Below, one piece after another: positions 54,529 through 63,979 of a stretch of DNA of 64,000 nt. Position 1 is the first letter of the stretch, and each line of letters opens with the position of its first letter. The stretch spans positions 204,294 to 268,293 of the forward strand of contig NZ_JAHUWN010000006.1 in assembly GCF_019219025.1 (NCBI RefSeq), written 5' to 3'. Both the position numbers and the translations under genes were made by a program. This DNA is from Bacillus sp. sid0103. Lineage in GTDB: Bacteria > Bacillota > Bacilli > Bacillales_B > DSM-18226. The notes under the pieces were generated by a model. It worked only from the letters and a program-made list of their open reading frames with translations. It was not told the DNA's origin and searched no databases.

Positions 54529-55659
54529 ATGAAGTTTGTGTTAGCGCCTGATTCATTTAAGGAAAGTATGACGGCGAAAAAAGCTGCCCTTGCCATGGAA
54601 AAAGGAATCCTTAAGGTGTTCCCTGATGCCGAATGCGTGATTGTTCCTATGGCGGACGGTGGAGAAGGAACTGTCGAGTCACTTGTAAGTATGTCGAATG
54701 GGGAAATGATTAAAACAGAAGTCATAGGACCATTAGGGGAAAAAAGAATCGCTGAATATGGTCTATTAGGAGAAGGGCAAACAGCTGTGATAGAAATGGC
54801 AACAGCAAGTGGCTTAGAATTGATCCATCCTAGAGATCGTAATCCATTAGTAACCACCACTTTTGGAACGGGTCAATTAATTAAACATGCCCTTGATAAG
54901 GGGGTTAGCCGCATCTTAATTGGCATCGGCGGGAGTGCAACCAATGACGGCGGGGCTGGGATGCTCCAAGCACTTGGCGTCTCACTTAAAGATCAGAATG
55001 GTGAAGAACTTTCTTATGGCGGCGGGGCTTTAGGTCGATTGCACTCCATCGATGTCAGTGGATTGGATGAACGAATATTCGCAGTCAAAATTGATGTAGC
55101 CTGTGATGTCACCAATCCTCTCATTGGGGTTAATGGGGCATCTGCTATTTTTGGCCCGCAAAAAGGGGCAAGCCCTGAGATAGTAAAACTACTTGATCGG
55201 AATTTATCTCTTTATGCAAACTTAATCAAACAAAAACTAGGTAAAGAAATTGCCTTTATGGAAGGGGCCGGAGCGGCTGGCGGATTAGGTGCCGGGTTAG
55301 TTGCTTTTCTAAATGCTCAGTTAAAAAAGGGTGTCGAACTAGTTATTGAATATACCGGTCTTGAAGAGCGAGTCAAGGGTGCAGACTATGTTTTTACAGG
55401 CGAGGGAAGTATTGACGGCCAGACTTTATATGGGAAAACACCCTATGGGGTTGCATGCATTGCTTTAAAACATTCGGTTCCTGTCATAGCATTTGCAGGC
55501 CGAATCGGAAATGGTGTCGAACCATTATATGATCATGGATTTAATGCCATTATTGGGATCTTGCCAGGTGTGACCAATTTAACAGAAGCTTTGGAAAAAG
55601 GGGAAACCAATTTAGCCTTCGCTGCGGAAAATATATGCCGAGTGATAAAACTAAAATAA
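54529..55659 (+). CDS. Glycerate kinase (GarK/GlxK type)
   Basis: ATG at 54529 lies nine bases after AAAGGAC and gives MKFVLAPDSFKESMTAKKAA, the canonical start. The 376 residues include GIGGSATNDGGAGMLQALG and GAGAAGGLGAGLVAFL, typical of class I glycerate kinases. It phosphorylates glycerate from the GarR step for entry into glycolysis. A terminator separates it from gudD, so it probably has its own promoter. Confidence 0.9.
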   Translation: MKFVLAPDSFKESMTAKKAALAMEKGILKVFPDAECVIVPMADGGEGTVESLVSMSNGEMIKTEVIGPLGEKRIAEYGLLGEGQTAVIEMATASGLELIHPRDRNPLVTTTFGTGQLIKHALDKGVSRILIGIGGSATNDGGAGMLQALGVSLKDQNGEELSYGGGALGRLHSIDVSGLDERIFAVKIDVACDVTNPLIGVNGASAIFGPQKGASPEIVKLLDRNLSLYANLIKQKLGKEIAFMEGAGAAGGLGAGLVAFLNAQLKKGVELVIEYTGLEERVKGADYVFTGEGSIDGQTLYGKTPYGVACIALKHSVPVIAFAGRIGNGVEPLYDHGFNAIIGILPGVTNLTEALEKGETNLAFAAENICRVIKLK

Positions 55660-55728
55660 ATGGCCCTGGAGCTGGATTCAGACAACATTTTCATTGTTTT
55701 CGACTATAATTTCCTATAAAAACAAAAG

Positions 55729-55758
55729 CAGCTGTCGAAATTTCGGCAGCTATTTTTT
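55729..55758 (+). terminator. Terminator of the glycerate kinase gene
   Basis: AGCTGTCGAAA and TTTCGGCAGCT, then ATTTTTT. Confidence 0.8.
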
Positions 55759-55838
55759 ATATCAATTGTAGAAAGCTGTCGATAACAGGTATAATATCAG
55801 TAGTTCTACAAAAAGATTAAAATCCAAGGAGCGAGAAG

Positions 55839-56534
55839 ATGGTTGGTTCTCCCAAAAATATAACTGTTGAATCAGTAAATCGAAATACTCTATCCAAGCA
55901 AGTTGTCGAAAGTATTATCCAATTATTAATTAGTGGGCAGATGAAACCAGGAGACAAACTCCCGACTGAAATGGAACTGATGGAAAAGCTTGAGGTGAGC
56001 CGGCCTGTTTTACGAGAGGCTCTTAGCTCACTCCATTCACTAGGTGTTATTTCCCGTAAAACGCGTGAAGGTACTTTTTTTAACAATAAAATCGGCAGTC
56101 ATCCTTTTTCCGTTATGCTAGCACTAGCGCATGATAATATTCCAGCTATGGTGGAAGCACGAATGGCCTTAGAATTAGGCTTAGTAACGATGGCCGCGGA
56201 AAAGATTAATAATGAGCAACTTAGCGAATTAAAACAAACGATTGATTTTATTGCAAACTGTACAGATGACAACTACGGGGAAGCGGATAATGAATTTCAC
56301 CGAATTATTGCCTTTAGTGCAAATAATCCGATCGTGGAAGGAATGATTGATTCCTTACATATCACACTTAGAAAAATTGACAGCCAAATTAAAGTACGAG
56401 AACGGGAAAGAACCCTTGAGCATCATTTGGCCATATACGATGCCTTAGTTAAAAGGGATCCCTATCAAGCATTTCATGCGATGTATGTACACCTTAATTA
56501 TGTTCGTGAAAAAGTATTAAAACAAAATCTCTAA
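55839..56534 (+). CDS. FadR-type GntR regulator
   Basis: A 231-residue protein: winged helix LISGQMKPGDKLPTEMELMEKLEVSRPVLREALSSL, then an FCD-type helical effector domain. Members of this subfamily (such as YcbG beside glucarate genes in B. subtilis) repress sugar-acid catabolism. With CdaR upstream, the cluster would have two regulators, one activator and one repressor (inference). Confidence 0.85.
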   Translation: MVGSPKNITVESVNRNTLSKQVVESIIQLLISGQMKPGDKLPTEMELMEKLEVSRPVLREALSSLHSLGVISRKTREGTFFNNKIGSHPFSVMLALAHDNIPAMVEARMALELGLVTMAAEKINNEQLSELKQTIDFIANCTDDNYGEADNEFHRIIAFSANNPIVEGMIDSLHITLRKIDSQIKVRERERTLEHHLAIYDALVKRDPYQAFHAMYVHLNYVREKVLKQNL

Positions 56535-56605
56535 CACGGAATTACCTTTTTTTGTAATCCGGTGTCAGGCACTTTATGTTGGAAAATTCGCAAAATAATT
56601 TTTAT

Positions 56606-56624
56606 TGAAAGCGTATGCTATAAT
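56606..56624 (+). promoter_or_regulatory. Promoter -10 with overlapping cre-like site
   Basis: TGAAAGCGTATGCT (cre-like, 56606-56619) abuts TATAAT (56619-56624), 34 bp before the proline dehydrogenase gene. Confidence 0.5.
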
Positions 56625-56657
56625 GATGGTAAAAACAACAGCAAGGGGATAATCACT

Positions 56658-57641
56658 ATGTTGAAAGACATTTTTATGGGTTTATCACAAAATCAATTTT
56701 TGAATAGTACAGCTAAAAAATACGGTTTAAAATTAGGTGCACAAACTGTCGTAGCTGGTACTAATATACCTGAAGTAATCCAAAGTATAAAAGAACTCAA
56801 CGCACATGGAATTTCATGTACGGTAGATAACTTAGGGGAATTCGTTTTTAAAGAAGAAGAGGCCACTGAGGCAAAAGAACAAATTTTGAAGGTTATCGAC
56901 GCCATTCATGAGCATAAAGTGGATGCACATATTTCTTTAAAACCGACGCAGATAGGTTTAGATATTGATTATCAATTCTGTTTAAATAATATTAGAGAAA
57001 TTGTTGATAAAGCACATCGATATGATATTTTTGTGAATATTGATATGGAGGATTTCAAACATTTAGAGCCTACTTTTAATTTATTAGATGACCTTTCGTT
57101 GGAGTATCAAAATGTAGGTACCGTGATTCAATCTTATTTTCATAAAGCACAAGAATATCTTGAAAGATATGAGAACTTCCGTATTCGTCTTGTTAAAGGT
57201 GCCTATAAAGAGTCAGCAGAAATTGCTTATCAAGATAAGAAGGATATTGATGCGAACTTTATTAAAATTGTTGAATGGCATCTATTAAATGGAAAATTCA
57301 CTTCCATTGCAACACATGACCATCGAATCATTAATCATGTGAAAGAATTTGTAAAGAGACATGATATTCCGAATGATAAATTCGAATTTCAAATGCTATA
57401 TGGTTTTAGAAAAGACATGCAGTTACAATTGGCAAGTGAAGGCTACAACTTCTGTACCTATGTTCCTTTCGGCAATGACTGGTACGGTTATTTCATGAGA
57501 CGTCTAGCTGAACGACCTCAAAACCTAAATCTTGTTGCTAAGCAAGTCTTTAACAAAAAAACGAACACGGTGCTTGGTGTCGCAGCAGGGGCATTTTTAT
57601 TAGGAAGATTGACAAAGGCTGACAAGAAAAAACACCGCTAA
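56658..57641 (+). CDS. Proline dehydrogenase
   Basis: ATG at 56658 follows GCAAGGGGAT; the longer frame has no ribosome site. The 327-residue FAD-binding TIM barrel has the ProDH features ISLKPTQIGLDID, VNIDMEDF, the RLVKGAYKE strand, FASIATHDH-like TSIATHDHRI and YVPFGNDWYGYFMRRLAERP. It oxidises proline to pyrroline-5-carboxylate and resembles B. subtilis PutB/FadM. No P5C dehydrogenase gene is adjacent. A hydrophobic C-terminal helix may help membrane contact. Confidence 0.9.
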   Translation: MLKDIFMGLSQNQFLNSTAKKYGLKLGAQTVVAGTNIPEVIQSIKELNAHGISCTVDNLGEFVFKEEEATEAKEQILKVIDAIHEHKVDAHISLKPTQIGLDIDYQFCLNNIREIVDKAHRYDIFVNIDMEDFKHLEPTFNLLDDLSLEYQNVGTVIQSYFHKAQEYLERYENFRIRLVKGAYKESAEIAYQDKKDIDANFIKIVEWHLLNGKFTSIATHDHRIINHVKEFVKRHDIPNDKFEFQMLYGFRKDMQLQLASEGYNFCTYVPFGNDWYGYFMRRLAERPQNLNLVAKQVFNKKTNTVLGVAAGAFLLGRLTKADKKKHR

Positions 57642-57681
57642 TGATTTAAAGCGCATACAAACTTTTATTTAGAAAACTCTC

Positions 57682-57717
57682 AACCTTCCATCCAAATAGA
57701 TGGGAGGTTTTATTTTT
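57682..57717 (+). terminator. Terminator of the proline dehydrogenase gene
   Basis: AACCTTCCATC and GATGGGAGGTT, then TTATTTTT. Confidence 0.8.
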
Positions 57718-57754
57718 ATGGCTATGTTAGAGCATATTGTTGATTTTGGCACCC

Positions 57755-57895
57755 TGTTGATTGGAGAGGAAGGCGCGAAGACTCCTGCGGGAGGACGGGG
57801 CAGGGGAGACCCCGCAGAAGCGCAGCGACGAGGAGGCTCCACGGACCGCCCGTGAACCGCCCGCGAACCGCACGCGCCTGGAACGGAAATCAACA
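57755..57895. repeat. GC-rich dispersed Bacillus-type palindromic repeat
   Basis: A 141-bp element bounded by inverted ends TGTTGATT and AATCAACA, much richer in GC than its surroundings. It contains GGCGCGAAGACTCCTGCGGG and GGAGACCCCGCAG, which I recognise as an interspersed repeat of Bacillus genomes. It can fold into a long structured RNA. Short ORFs across it on both strands are not supported as genes. Confidence 0.75.
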
Positions 57896-58070
57896 GGCAA
57901 GTTTAACAGAGCGATTTTTATAAGGACAACGCCACAAAAAATAGCCATTGGACTTCTTCTTTATTAATTTGTATAGTCCTTTTTATTTTAATTTGGATAC
58001 TGAATATGTTAAATTATGAAGGAATTGTTATTATTATCGGTTCAGAAACTATTAAGCAATGGGGTGTACT

Positions 58071-58898
58071 ATGTCGTTACAATCTGAATGGCAATCTGTA
58101 AAGGGAACAAATGGGGAGATTCGTGCATATATTTCTTCAATAGAGCCGGTAACTGAACCCAGACCAACCATACTCGTTATCCAAGAAGTATGGGGAGTAG
58201 ATTCGCATATTCAAGATGTTGTCGAGCGGTTTGCGGGAGCAGGTTACGTTGCCATCGCACCAGATTTATTTGCAGATAATGGCGTGCGACCAGAGGAACT
58301 TAGTGTGGAGAGGATGGTTGAAGCGAAAAGCTTTTTACATTCCATCCCACATACATCATGGTTCAATCCAAATGACCGTGAAAGTGCAATATTACAGCAG
58401 CCTTCTGAAAAACAGGAGACACTTCGCACCACGCTAACAACACTGTTTGGAATGTTAGATCCTAGTAAATCTGAGAGATTCATCCGAGTCCTAAAGGATA
58501 CAGCAGACTATGCACGGAATTCATTCGAAAAGACAAAAGGAATGCCGGTTACTTCTGTTGGCTTTTGTTTAGGTGGAGCACTCTCGGCTGCACTAGCAAC
58601 ACAGGATCCTAATCATGCGGGATCAGTTGTATTTTACGGACGTCCGCCACAACAAAATATTGATAACATCGAATGTCCTGTGCTCGGACTTTATGGCGGG
58701 GAAGATAAGAATATAACTAACTTGATTCCTGCTTTCGAAGCAGAAATGAAGAAAAAAGGTAAAACATTTGAAGCAATTGTCTATCCTAATGCGCACCATG
58801 CCTTTTTTAATGATACAAACCCGACCTTTAATTCTAATTATGCAAGAGATGCATTTGCAAGGACTTTGACCTTTTTGAATAGAGTAACAACTACTTAG
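58071..58898 (+). CDS. Dienelactone hydrolase family protein
   Basis: ATG at 58071, ten bases after an ATGGGG ribosome site that includes the alternative ATG. The 275-residue alpha/beta hydrolase has the family Glu in VIQEVWGVD, nucleophile C166 in GFCLGG, the Asp in YGGEDKNI and the His in NAHHAFFN. The true substrate is unknown; there are no chlorocatechol genes here. Confidence 0.85.
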   Translation: MSLQSEWQSVKGTNGEIRAYISSIEPVTEPRPTILVIQEVWGVDSHIQDVVERFAGAGYVAIAPDLFADNGVRPEELSVERMVEAKSFLHSIPHTSWFNPNDRESAILQQPSEKQETLRTTLTTLFGMLDPSKSERFIRVLKDTADYARNSFEKTKGMPVTSVGFCLGGALSAALATQDPNHAGSVVFYGRPPQQNIDNIECPVLGLYGGEDKNITNLIPAFEAEMKKKGKTFEAIVYPNAHHAFFNDTNPTFNSNYARDAFARTLTFLNRVTTT

Positions 58899-58946
58899 CT
58901 TGTTTTAATCCGAACCGAAGTATATTGATTACTAACTACACTATTT

Positions 58947-58990
58947 AAAAAGTACTGTTCAAACTCTTTGAATGGTGCTTTTTGTTTTTT
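58947..58990 (+). terminator. Terminator
   Basis: AAAAAGTACTGTTCAAA pairs with TTTGAATGGTGCTTTTT. Confidence 0.65.
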
Positions 58991-59017
58991 GGGAAAAGGA
59001 CTTCGCCTTTAAAGAAA

Positions 59018-59072
59018 AAAGGCACCTAGCCTTTGTTAGTAAGTTTATTAACAACAAAGGTGTTAGGCACCT
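59018..59072. repeat. Long imperfect hairpin overlapping the 3' end of the next gene
   Basis: AAAGGCACCTAGCCTTTGTT and AACAAAGGTGTTAGGCACC form a large stem-loop. It probably terminates the minus-strand gene ending at 59063. The GGTGTTAGGCACC motif echoes GGTGTCAGGCAC at 56560. Confidence 0.5.
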
Positions 59073-59488
59073 GGCTTAACTGCATTATAGGAGAAATTAC
59101 TGTCATCCCATTGAAAGATTCCTTCTTGAAGTTTGATTGTTACGTCAAAAGGGCGGGTAATCGGTAAATTACCGTCTTGAGGAATTTCGTCAATGCTGCT
59201 ATAGTTTTGATCGATTAATTGCTTCTTAAGATGAAGCATATCTAGTTTTGAAGCAACACGTATGATTTTATCAAGAGTCAACTTCTTTTCACTAATCCCA
59301 TGGCTGTTACATATGCTTGTCTGAAAGCTTTTATTGTACTGGAGCATCATGTGCAAATCATTTATGCTCGCCACACCAAAAACCTCTTTAATTACATCCT
59401 CATAGCGCAGCTGGGTGCCAGTTGCGAATTTAATAATATTCTTTTCAGGATTTTCTAAGAAATAAACCGTTTCGATAAAATCTTCCAT
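59063..59488 (-). CDS. Hypothetical 141-residue protein
   Basis: Starts at ATG 59488 after AGGAAGGGTG. A soluble, mixed alpha/beta protein (MEDFIETVYFLENPEKNIIKF) with no signal peptide or membrane span. I recognise no family and see no catalytic motif. It stands alone between the dienelactone hydrolase gene and the secreted peptidase gene; its stop lies inside a hairpin. Confidence 0.55.
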   Translation of the reverse strand: MEDFIETVYFLENPEKNIIKFATGTQLRYEDVIKEVFGVASINDLHMMLQYNKSFQTSICNSHGISEKKLTLDKIIRVASKLDMLHLKKQLIDQNYSSIDEIPQDGNLPITRPFDVTIKLQEGIFQWDDSNFSYNAVKPGA

Positions 59489-59790
59489 GAAAACACCCTT
59501 CCTACTTAATAAATTCTCTTACGGATCATTGTTGAAGAAATGTGAGGTCTTTTAAACTGATAAGGAATTTTTCCCATCCGGTCACTCGCAGAATACCGCA
59601 TGTAGTTTTATTATATCATATATTCATTTTAGTTGCTGACTTTCCTCGATACTTGTAGAAATTTGTCGGAAAATATAGAGGTGAGAAAAGGAGTGGGTAT
59701 TTTCTCCTTGTAAAATTATAGATTATTATGTAAATTTTGATATAATGATATAGTCATATTTAATCAGAATATAACTTTAAAGGAGGAAAA
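59489..59790. other. Intergenic region with promoter-like sequence
   Basis: No gene. A TGATATAATG extended -10 near 59737-59746 probably drives the downstream secreted protein. Confidence 0.45.
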
Positions 59791-60951
59791 ATGAGATTTT
59801 TTGTTAGAATTTTTGTTTACACTATGGTATTAGCACTATTTTTCCCATTGATTATTCCTAGTGAAAAAGCCCTAGCAGCAACATGTATAGGCTTAAGTCC
59901 CATAACAGATCCTGTTGCACTTAGGATGGAAAAGGGAGAAATGGTTATTTGGGAGGATGTTCATCCAAATTTACTTTCGGCAAAAATAAAATATGAACAA
60001 TTGCTTAAATCCAAAGGCTGGAAGATTAAATATAATTCTGCTTATCGACCCTATCAATATCAAAAACACTTTTATGAAATTATCACAGGTGTTTCATCAA
60101 AGTGTAAACGGTCTGAAAGAAGCAAGCACGAGCTGGGGTCTTTGGTGGCGAAACCTAGTACAAAAGCACCGCATACGAGAGGGATTGCATTTGATGCCAT
60201 TATCTTTGATAAAAAGGGAAGGCCGTTAAATGGAATGCACTATGTAAGCAGTTCACTTGTAAAGGTAGCAAAGCAAGCTGGTCTTAAATTTATTAGTACA
60301 AGCAGAGATGGCGTTCATCATGAACTAATAAATACTTCTATGTCAAAACTCAATGCCAGGGTTCCATCACCTGTACAAACTACCTATCTAGTAAAAGGGA
60401 AGATAACTTATAAAACAGGACTTGAAGTAAAAAACTTCCCCTATAATGCCGCACCAAAAATAGGCAGGGTGATGATAAAGGACAATGTCGTGATAGCCGC
60501 AAAATCGGGTAATTGGTATAAAATTAAATTTGGAAAAGGGTATGGATGGATTAAAAGTGGAAATGAAAACCTTTCTTTGCTTCCTTATTTGCCAATCATA
60601 TCAAATCTAGTGATTAAATATGAAGTTAATTTATTTGACGAGCCTGCCATAGCATTCAAACAAACCGGAATGATTGTCCCACAAACCGTAAATGTAATGA
60701 AGAAAAACGGAAATGGCTGGTACTTTATCAATACAACATCAGGGGCGAAATGGATTTTTATTAATCCTAGACCATTGAAATATCTTCAACTAAACAAAGT
60801 AGAAAAATTGTACAGTAAGCCGTCCACTTCTACTAAATCAAACGGTCAGATTACACCTCGAAAAGTTAAGGTTTTAGTTGACAGGGGCGATGGCTGGTAT
60901 CAAATTTCAACAACTTCGGGTGCTAAATGGGTTAAAATTACTGCCCGCTAA
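59791..60951 (+). CDS. Secreted M15-type peptidase with three SH3-like repeats
   Basis: A 386-residue secreted protein with a clear signal peptide (MRFFVRIFVYTMVLALFFP, cleavage after ALA). Residues 30-190 form a D-Ala-D-Ala carboxypeptidase-like (VanY/M15) domain: YNSAYRPYQYQKHFYE, the zinc motif PHTRGIAFDA and HHEL. Three SH3-type modules follow, each ending in a GWIK/AKWI/AKWV motif, which bind the cell wall. It should trim peptidoglycan stem peptides. ATG start after AAAGGAGGA. Confidence 0.8.
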   Translation: MRFFVRIFVYTMVLALFFPLIIPSEKALAATCIGLSPITDPVALRMEKGEMVIWEDVHPNLLSAKIKYEQLLKSKGWKIKYNSAYRPYQYQKHFYEIITGVSSKCKRSERSKHELGSLVAKPSTKAPHTRGIAFDAIIFDKKGRPLNGMHYVSSSLVKVAKQAGLKFISTSRDGVHHELINTSMSKLNARVPSPVQTTYLVKGKITYKTGLEVKNFPYNAAPKIGRVMIKDNVVIAAKSGNWYKIKFGKGYGWIKSGNENLSLLPYLPIISNLVIKYEVNLFDEPAIAFKQTGMIVPQTVNVMKKNGNGWYFINTTSGAKWIFINPRPLKYLQLNKVEKLYSKPSTSTKSNGQITPRKVKVLVDRGDGWYQISTTSGAKWVKITAR

Positions 60952-60954
60952 TAA

Positions 60955-60981
60955 AAATTCACCAATTTGGTGAGTTTTTTT
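60955..60981 (+). terminator. Terminator
   Basis: AATTCACC and GGTGAGTT with T7. Confidence 0.8.
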
Positions 60982-61093
60982 ACGTTTAATCTAGGACTTA
61001 TGACTTACCATTATTATCAAGTTGTTAATTAATAGCTTCATAAAGTATTATTTTTATATAAAAACCTCATACGCTTATGAATGGAGAATCATT

Positions 61094-63415
61094 TTGAAAA
61101 AATTGCTTGCAGGGTTACTGACCCTTTTATTACTATTTAACATGCTGAATTTAGGTGTTTCAGCTGATAATATTGAACCTAAAATCAAAGTCAAATTGGT
61201 TAATTATCTTGGAAATAAAACCGAGATTACGATAAAGCCATCAGGTAATTATTTGGTTGAGGATTCAACAGTCCAGTTAACTACTGGCAAGTCATATCTC
61301 GTAAAATATGATAGTACAAAAATAACGATACTAGATGGAACCACACCGTTATTTTCCTCAGAAAACGTAAAAATAATCCCAGCTAAAGAAACGGACTATG
61401 TATCTATTAACAATCTGAAATATCTAGGTTCATTTCAATTTGTTCCTGAGAATTCAAAGTATGTTCGGCCTATTAACGAAATCTATATAGAAGATTATTT
61501 AAAAGGTGTTGTCCCTTCTGAAATGTATGCCAGCTGGAATCGCGAAGCCTTAAAAACGCAAGCAGTAGCGGCTCGAACCTATGCACTATCTTATAAATCA
61601 GTAATCATTGATGATACGATTAATTATCAAGTCTACGGTGGTTATAATTGGAATGCAAATAGCTCAGCGGCAGTGGATGAAACAAGAGGTGAAGTCCTCA
61701 AAGTAAATGGACGACTAATTAGTGCTGTTTTTTCTGCAAGTAATGGTGGAAAAACAGAATCGAATGCCAATGTTTGGGGATCGTCACCCGTTTCATACTT
61801 AACAATTAAAGAAGATCCCTTTGATGCCAAAACAGCTTGGAAATTCTCCGTGAATAAACAACAATTTAATCCAGCCAACTTGTCATGGAGTCAAATGAAA
61901 GAGAAAGATACGACCATTACCAATACGATTAAGGCGTGGATGTCCACTCATGGCTTTGCCGGAAAAGAAATAAAAATAACGGCCATTCCTGTCTTAAACT
62001 TACACACCCCGACATCGGGCGGACGTGTATCAAAAGGGAATATTACGGTTGACTTTTTCACAAAGGATAAAGTGGACGAAGATGGCGCTTTTATCCCGCA
62101 AAAAGTAGAATACAATAATGTAGCAGCATCACAGATTCGTGCCATGGTTGGCAATCGGATGATGTTGAGCTACCTGGTTTCAAACATCACTGATACGAAC
62201 GAAACCATAACGGTATCAGGCTTGGGTGATGGCCATGGTGTCGGTTTAAGTCAATGGGGTGCGCAGAACCGTGCCGAAGACGGACATCAAAAATACAACG
62301 AGATTCTTGCCTTTTATTATAATGGGGCATCTATTGTAAAGGAATATGGTGTCAGACCACAGCCGGTGGTTCAAGATACAACTGAACAAACAACGGATGG
62401 AACTACGGAACAGGCACAACCGGAAACGAGCGAACAAACGACTGCAGGAACTACGGAACAGGCACAACCGGAAACGAGCGAACAAACGACTGCAGGAACT
62501 ACAGAACAGGCACAACCGGAATCAGGTGAACAAACAACAGCAGGACTCACAGATCAACCGTCAACAGTTGAGCCATCAGCAGGAGATGCTAAAGTAGAAG
62601 AACCTGTTGCAGTAGAACCTGCTGTACCAACCCCGGTTGTAGATAAAACCGCTCCTACATTAAGTGAAGTCAAAGTAAATGTTGATAATTTGAAAAATAA
62701 AGCAATTGTAAGCTTTAAGATGAATGAGAAAGCAAAAGTTACTATTTATCTTAAGGACAGCAACGGCAAAATCTTCACCTATTTATTAAAAGATGCAGTA
62801 ACAGGAGCAGGCACGATTTCCAAAGAATACAACAGTTATTCTTTATCTAACGGAAAATATTATGCAGGGATCATCACCGTCGATATGAGTAATAACAAAT
62901 CTTCGACATTGCCATCCTTTGAAATAAAAAAAGACAAGACTGCTCCCAAATTCAGCAGCGTTAAGGCAAGCGTAGATAACATCAAAAATAAAGCAGTTAT
63001 TTCTTTTAAAACTAACGAGACGGCAAAAGTAACTGTATATATTAAAAACAGCTCCGGTAAAATCCTAAGTTACTTGAAAAAAGATGTGTTAACCAAAGCA
63101 GGGACTATCAACCAAGAATACAAAACAACATCACTAGGAAATGGTAAGTATACGGTTGTGATATCTGCCACAGACACAAGTAAAAACCGTTCAAGCGTAA
63201 CAACTACTTTCAATGTGAAAAAAGTTGTTAAAACAAAAACCGGAAAAGTGACCGTGTCAAGACTGAATGTACGTTCATCAGCTTCTACCAAAAGCAAAGT
63301 GATTGGTTCATTAAAGAAAAATCAAACAGTAACAATTGTCTCAACAAGCGGATCATGGTATAAAATCAAATATGGTAAAACAACAGGTTATGTATCTAAA
63401 TCATATATAAAATAA
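61094..63415 (+). CDS. Secreted SpoIID/LytB-domain protein with repeat linker and SH3 tail
   Basis: TTG at 61094 follows TGGAGA; longer frames include unlikely sequence. The 773 residues comprise a signal peptide ([21 protein letters not shown]) and a SpoIID/LytB domain ([34 protein letters not shown], later [18 protein letters not shown]). A Thr/Glu/Gln-rich linker with a 16-residue repeat follows, then two Ig-like repeats of about 95 residues ([13 protein letters not shown] and [13 protein letters not shown]) and a C-terminal SH3 domain. SpoIID proteins are lytic transglycosylases or their modulators; the wall-binding tail suggests a vegetative surface role. Confidence 0.85.
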   Translation: MKKLLAGLLTLLLLFNMLNLGVSADNIEPKIKVKLVNYLGNKTEITIKPSGNYLVEDSTVQLTTGKSYLVKYDSTKITILDGTTPLFSSENVKIIPAKETDYVSINNLKYLGSFQFVPENSKYVRPINEIYIEDYLKGVVPSEMYASWNREALKTQAVAARTYALSYKSVIIDDTINYQVYGGYNWNANSSAAVDETRGEVLKVNGRLISAVFSASNGGKTESNANVWGSSPVSYLTIKEDPFDAKTAWKFSVNKQQFNPANLSWSQMKEKDTTITNTIKAWMSTHGFAGKEIKITAIPVLNLHTPTSGGRVSKGNITVDFFTKDKVDEDGAFIPQKVEYNNVAASQIRAMVGNRMMLSYLVSNITDTNETITVSGLGDGHGVGLSQWGAQNRAEDGHQKYNEILAFYYNGASIVKEYGVRPQPVVQDTTEQTTDGTTEQAQPETSEQTTAGTTEQAQPETSEQTTAGTTEQAQPESGEQTTAGLTDQPSTVEPSAGDAKVEEPVAVEPAVPTPVVDKTAPTLSEVKVNVDNLKNKAIVSFKMNEKAKVTIYLKDSNGKIFTYLLKDAVTGAGTISKEYNSYSLSNGKYYAGIITVDMSNNKSSTLPSFEIKKDKTAPKFSSVKASVDNIKNKAVISFKTNETAKVTVYIKNSSGKILSYLKKDVLTKAGTINQEYKTTSLGNGKYTVVISATDTSKNRSSVTTTFNVKKVVKTKTGKVTVSRLNVRSSASTKSKVIGSLKKNQTVTIVSTSGSWYKIKYGKTTGYVSKSYIK
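62405..62555 (+). repeat. In-frame 48-bp coding repeat
   Basis: CAGGCACAAC recurs at 62411, 62459 and 62507, a 48-bp period that encodes the 16-residue unit [16 protein letters not shown] in the linker of the SpoIID-domain protein. The sequence is nearly identical between copies, so it is prone to length change. Confidence 0.85.
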
Positions 63416-63472
63416 CTAACTTCTTGCAATGCAGATATATGCGGAGAAGCTTAGTCAATAATCTAAACGGAA

Positions 63473-63510
63473 AGAATGGCTCGAAGATTACTTCAAGCCA
63501 TTCTTTTTTT
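63473..63510 (+). terminator. Terminator of the SpoIID-domain gene
   Basis: AGAATGGCTCGAAG and CTTCAAGCCATTCT with T7. Confidence 0.8.
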
Positions 63511-63598
63511 GCTGTTTTGGGATGGATTTTTCTATTTGAGAAGTATCCTATCGTTGCTGGGGAATTCGGCCTGTTATGGGAAAATTCCAGGTAGTCGT

Positions 63599-63872
63599 GT
63601 CTGAATCGGCATTGAATTCGGACAGGATGAAACGATTTTGAGGAGAACGTGTCCGAATTGGTATCATATTCAGTCAGGATAAAGCGGTATCCGAATAGGT
63701 ATCGTATTCAGACAGGCTGAACGGATTTCCGGTAATCATGTCTGAATAGGCCCCACATTCAGACAACATGAAGCAATTTCCAGGTAAACCTGTCTGAATA
63801 GGCCCCACATTCAGACAACATGAAGCAATTTCCAGGTAAACTTGTCTGAATAGGCCCCGCATTCAGACAACA
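63599..63872. repeat. Tandem array B, 52-bp period, about 6 copies
   Basis: GTCTGAA (or GTCCGAA) landmarks occur at 63599, 63651, about 63689 (one shortened copy), 63740, 63792 and 63844; the intact spacings are 52 bp. The better copies contain the inverted repeat GTCTGAAT and ATTCAGAC. It does not share the sequence of array A but has the same period. Confidence 0.9.
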
Positions 63873-63905
63873 TGATTGAGTCCATATAATTGTGTAAAAA
63901 GAAAA

Positions 63906-63979
63906 TGAGTCAAATTAATTCCTCATGGTTACAATGTTAACGGCGAAGAAAACAATGTGGAGGAATTAATTATGACTCA
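63906..63979 (+). promoter_or_regulatory. RBS/start-sequestering inverted repeat before the transposase
   Basis: TGAGTCAAATTAATTCCTC (63906-63924) pairs with GAGGAATTAATTATGACTCA (63960-63979). The right arm includes the ribosome site and ATG of the transposase, a typical way to silence read-through translation. Confidence 0.7.

Noticed and set aside
57669..57967. Arg-rich ORFs across the GC-rich repeat
   Set aside because: GC-rich sequence lacks stop codons by chance. The frames overlap on both strands and have no ribosome site or family match.
62246..62597. Overlapping frames on both strands across the 48-bp repeat
   Set aside because: These are shadows of the SpoIID-domain protein's linker; the 16-residue unit is in frame only with the real gene.
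63674..63862. Minus-strand ORF over array B
   Set aside because: It is produced by the repeat itself; one unit has a deletion and no start signal is present.
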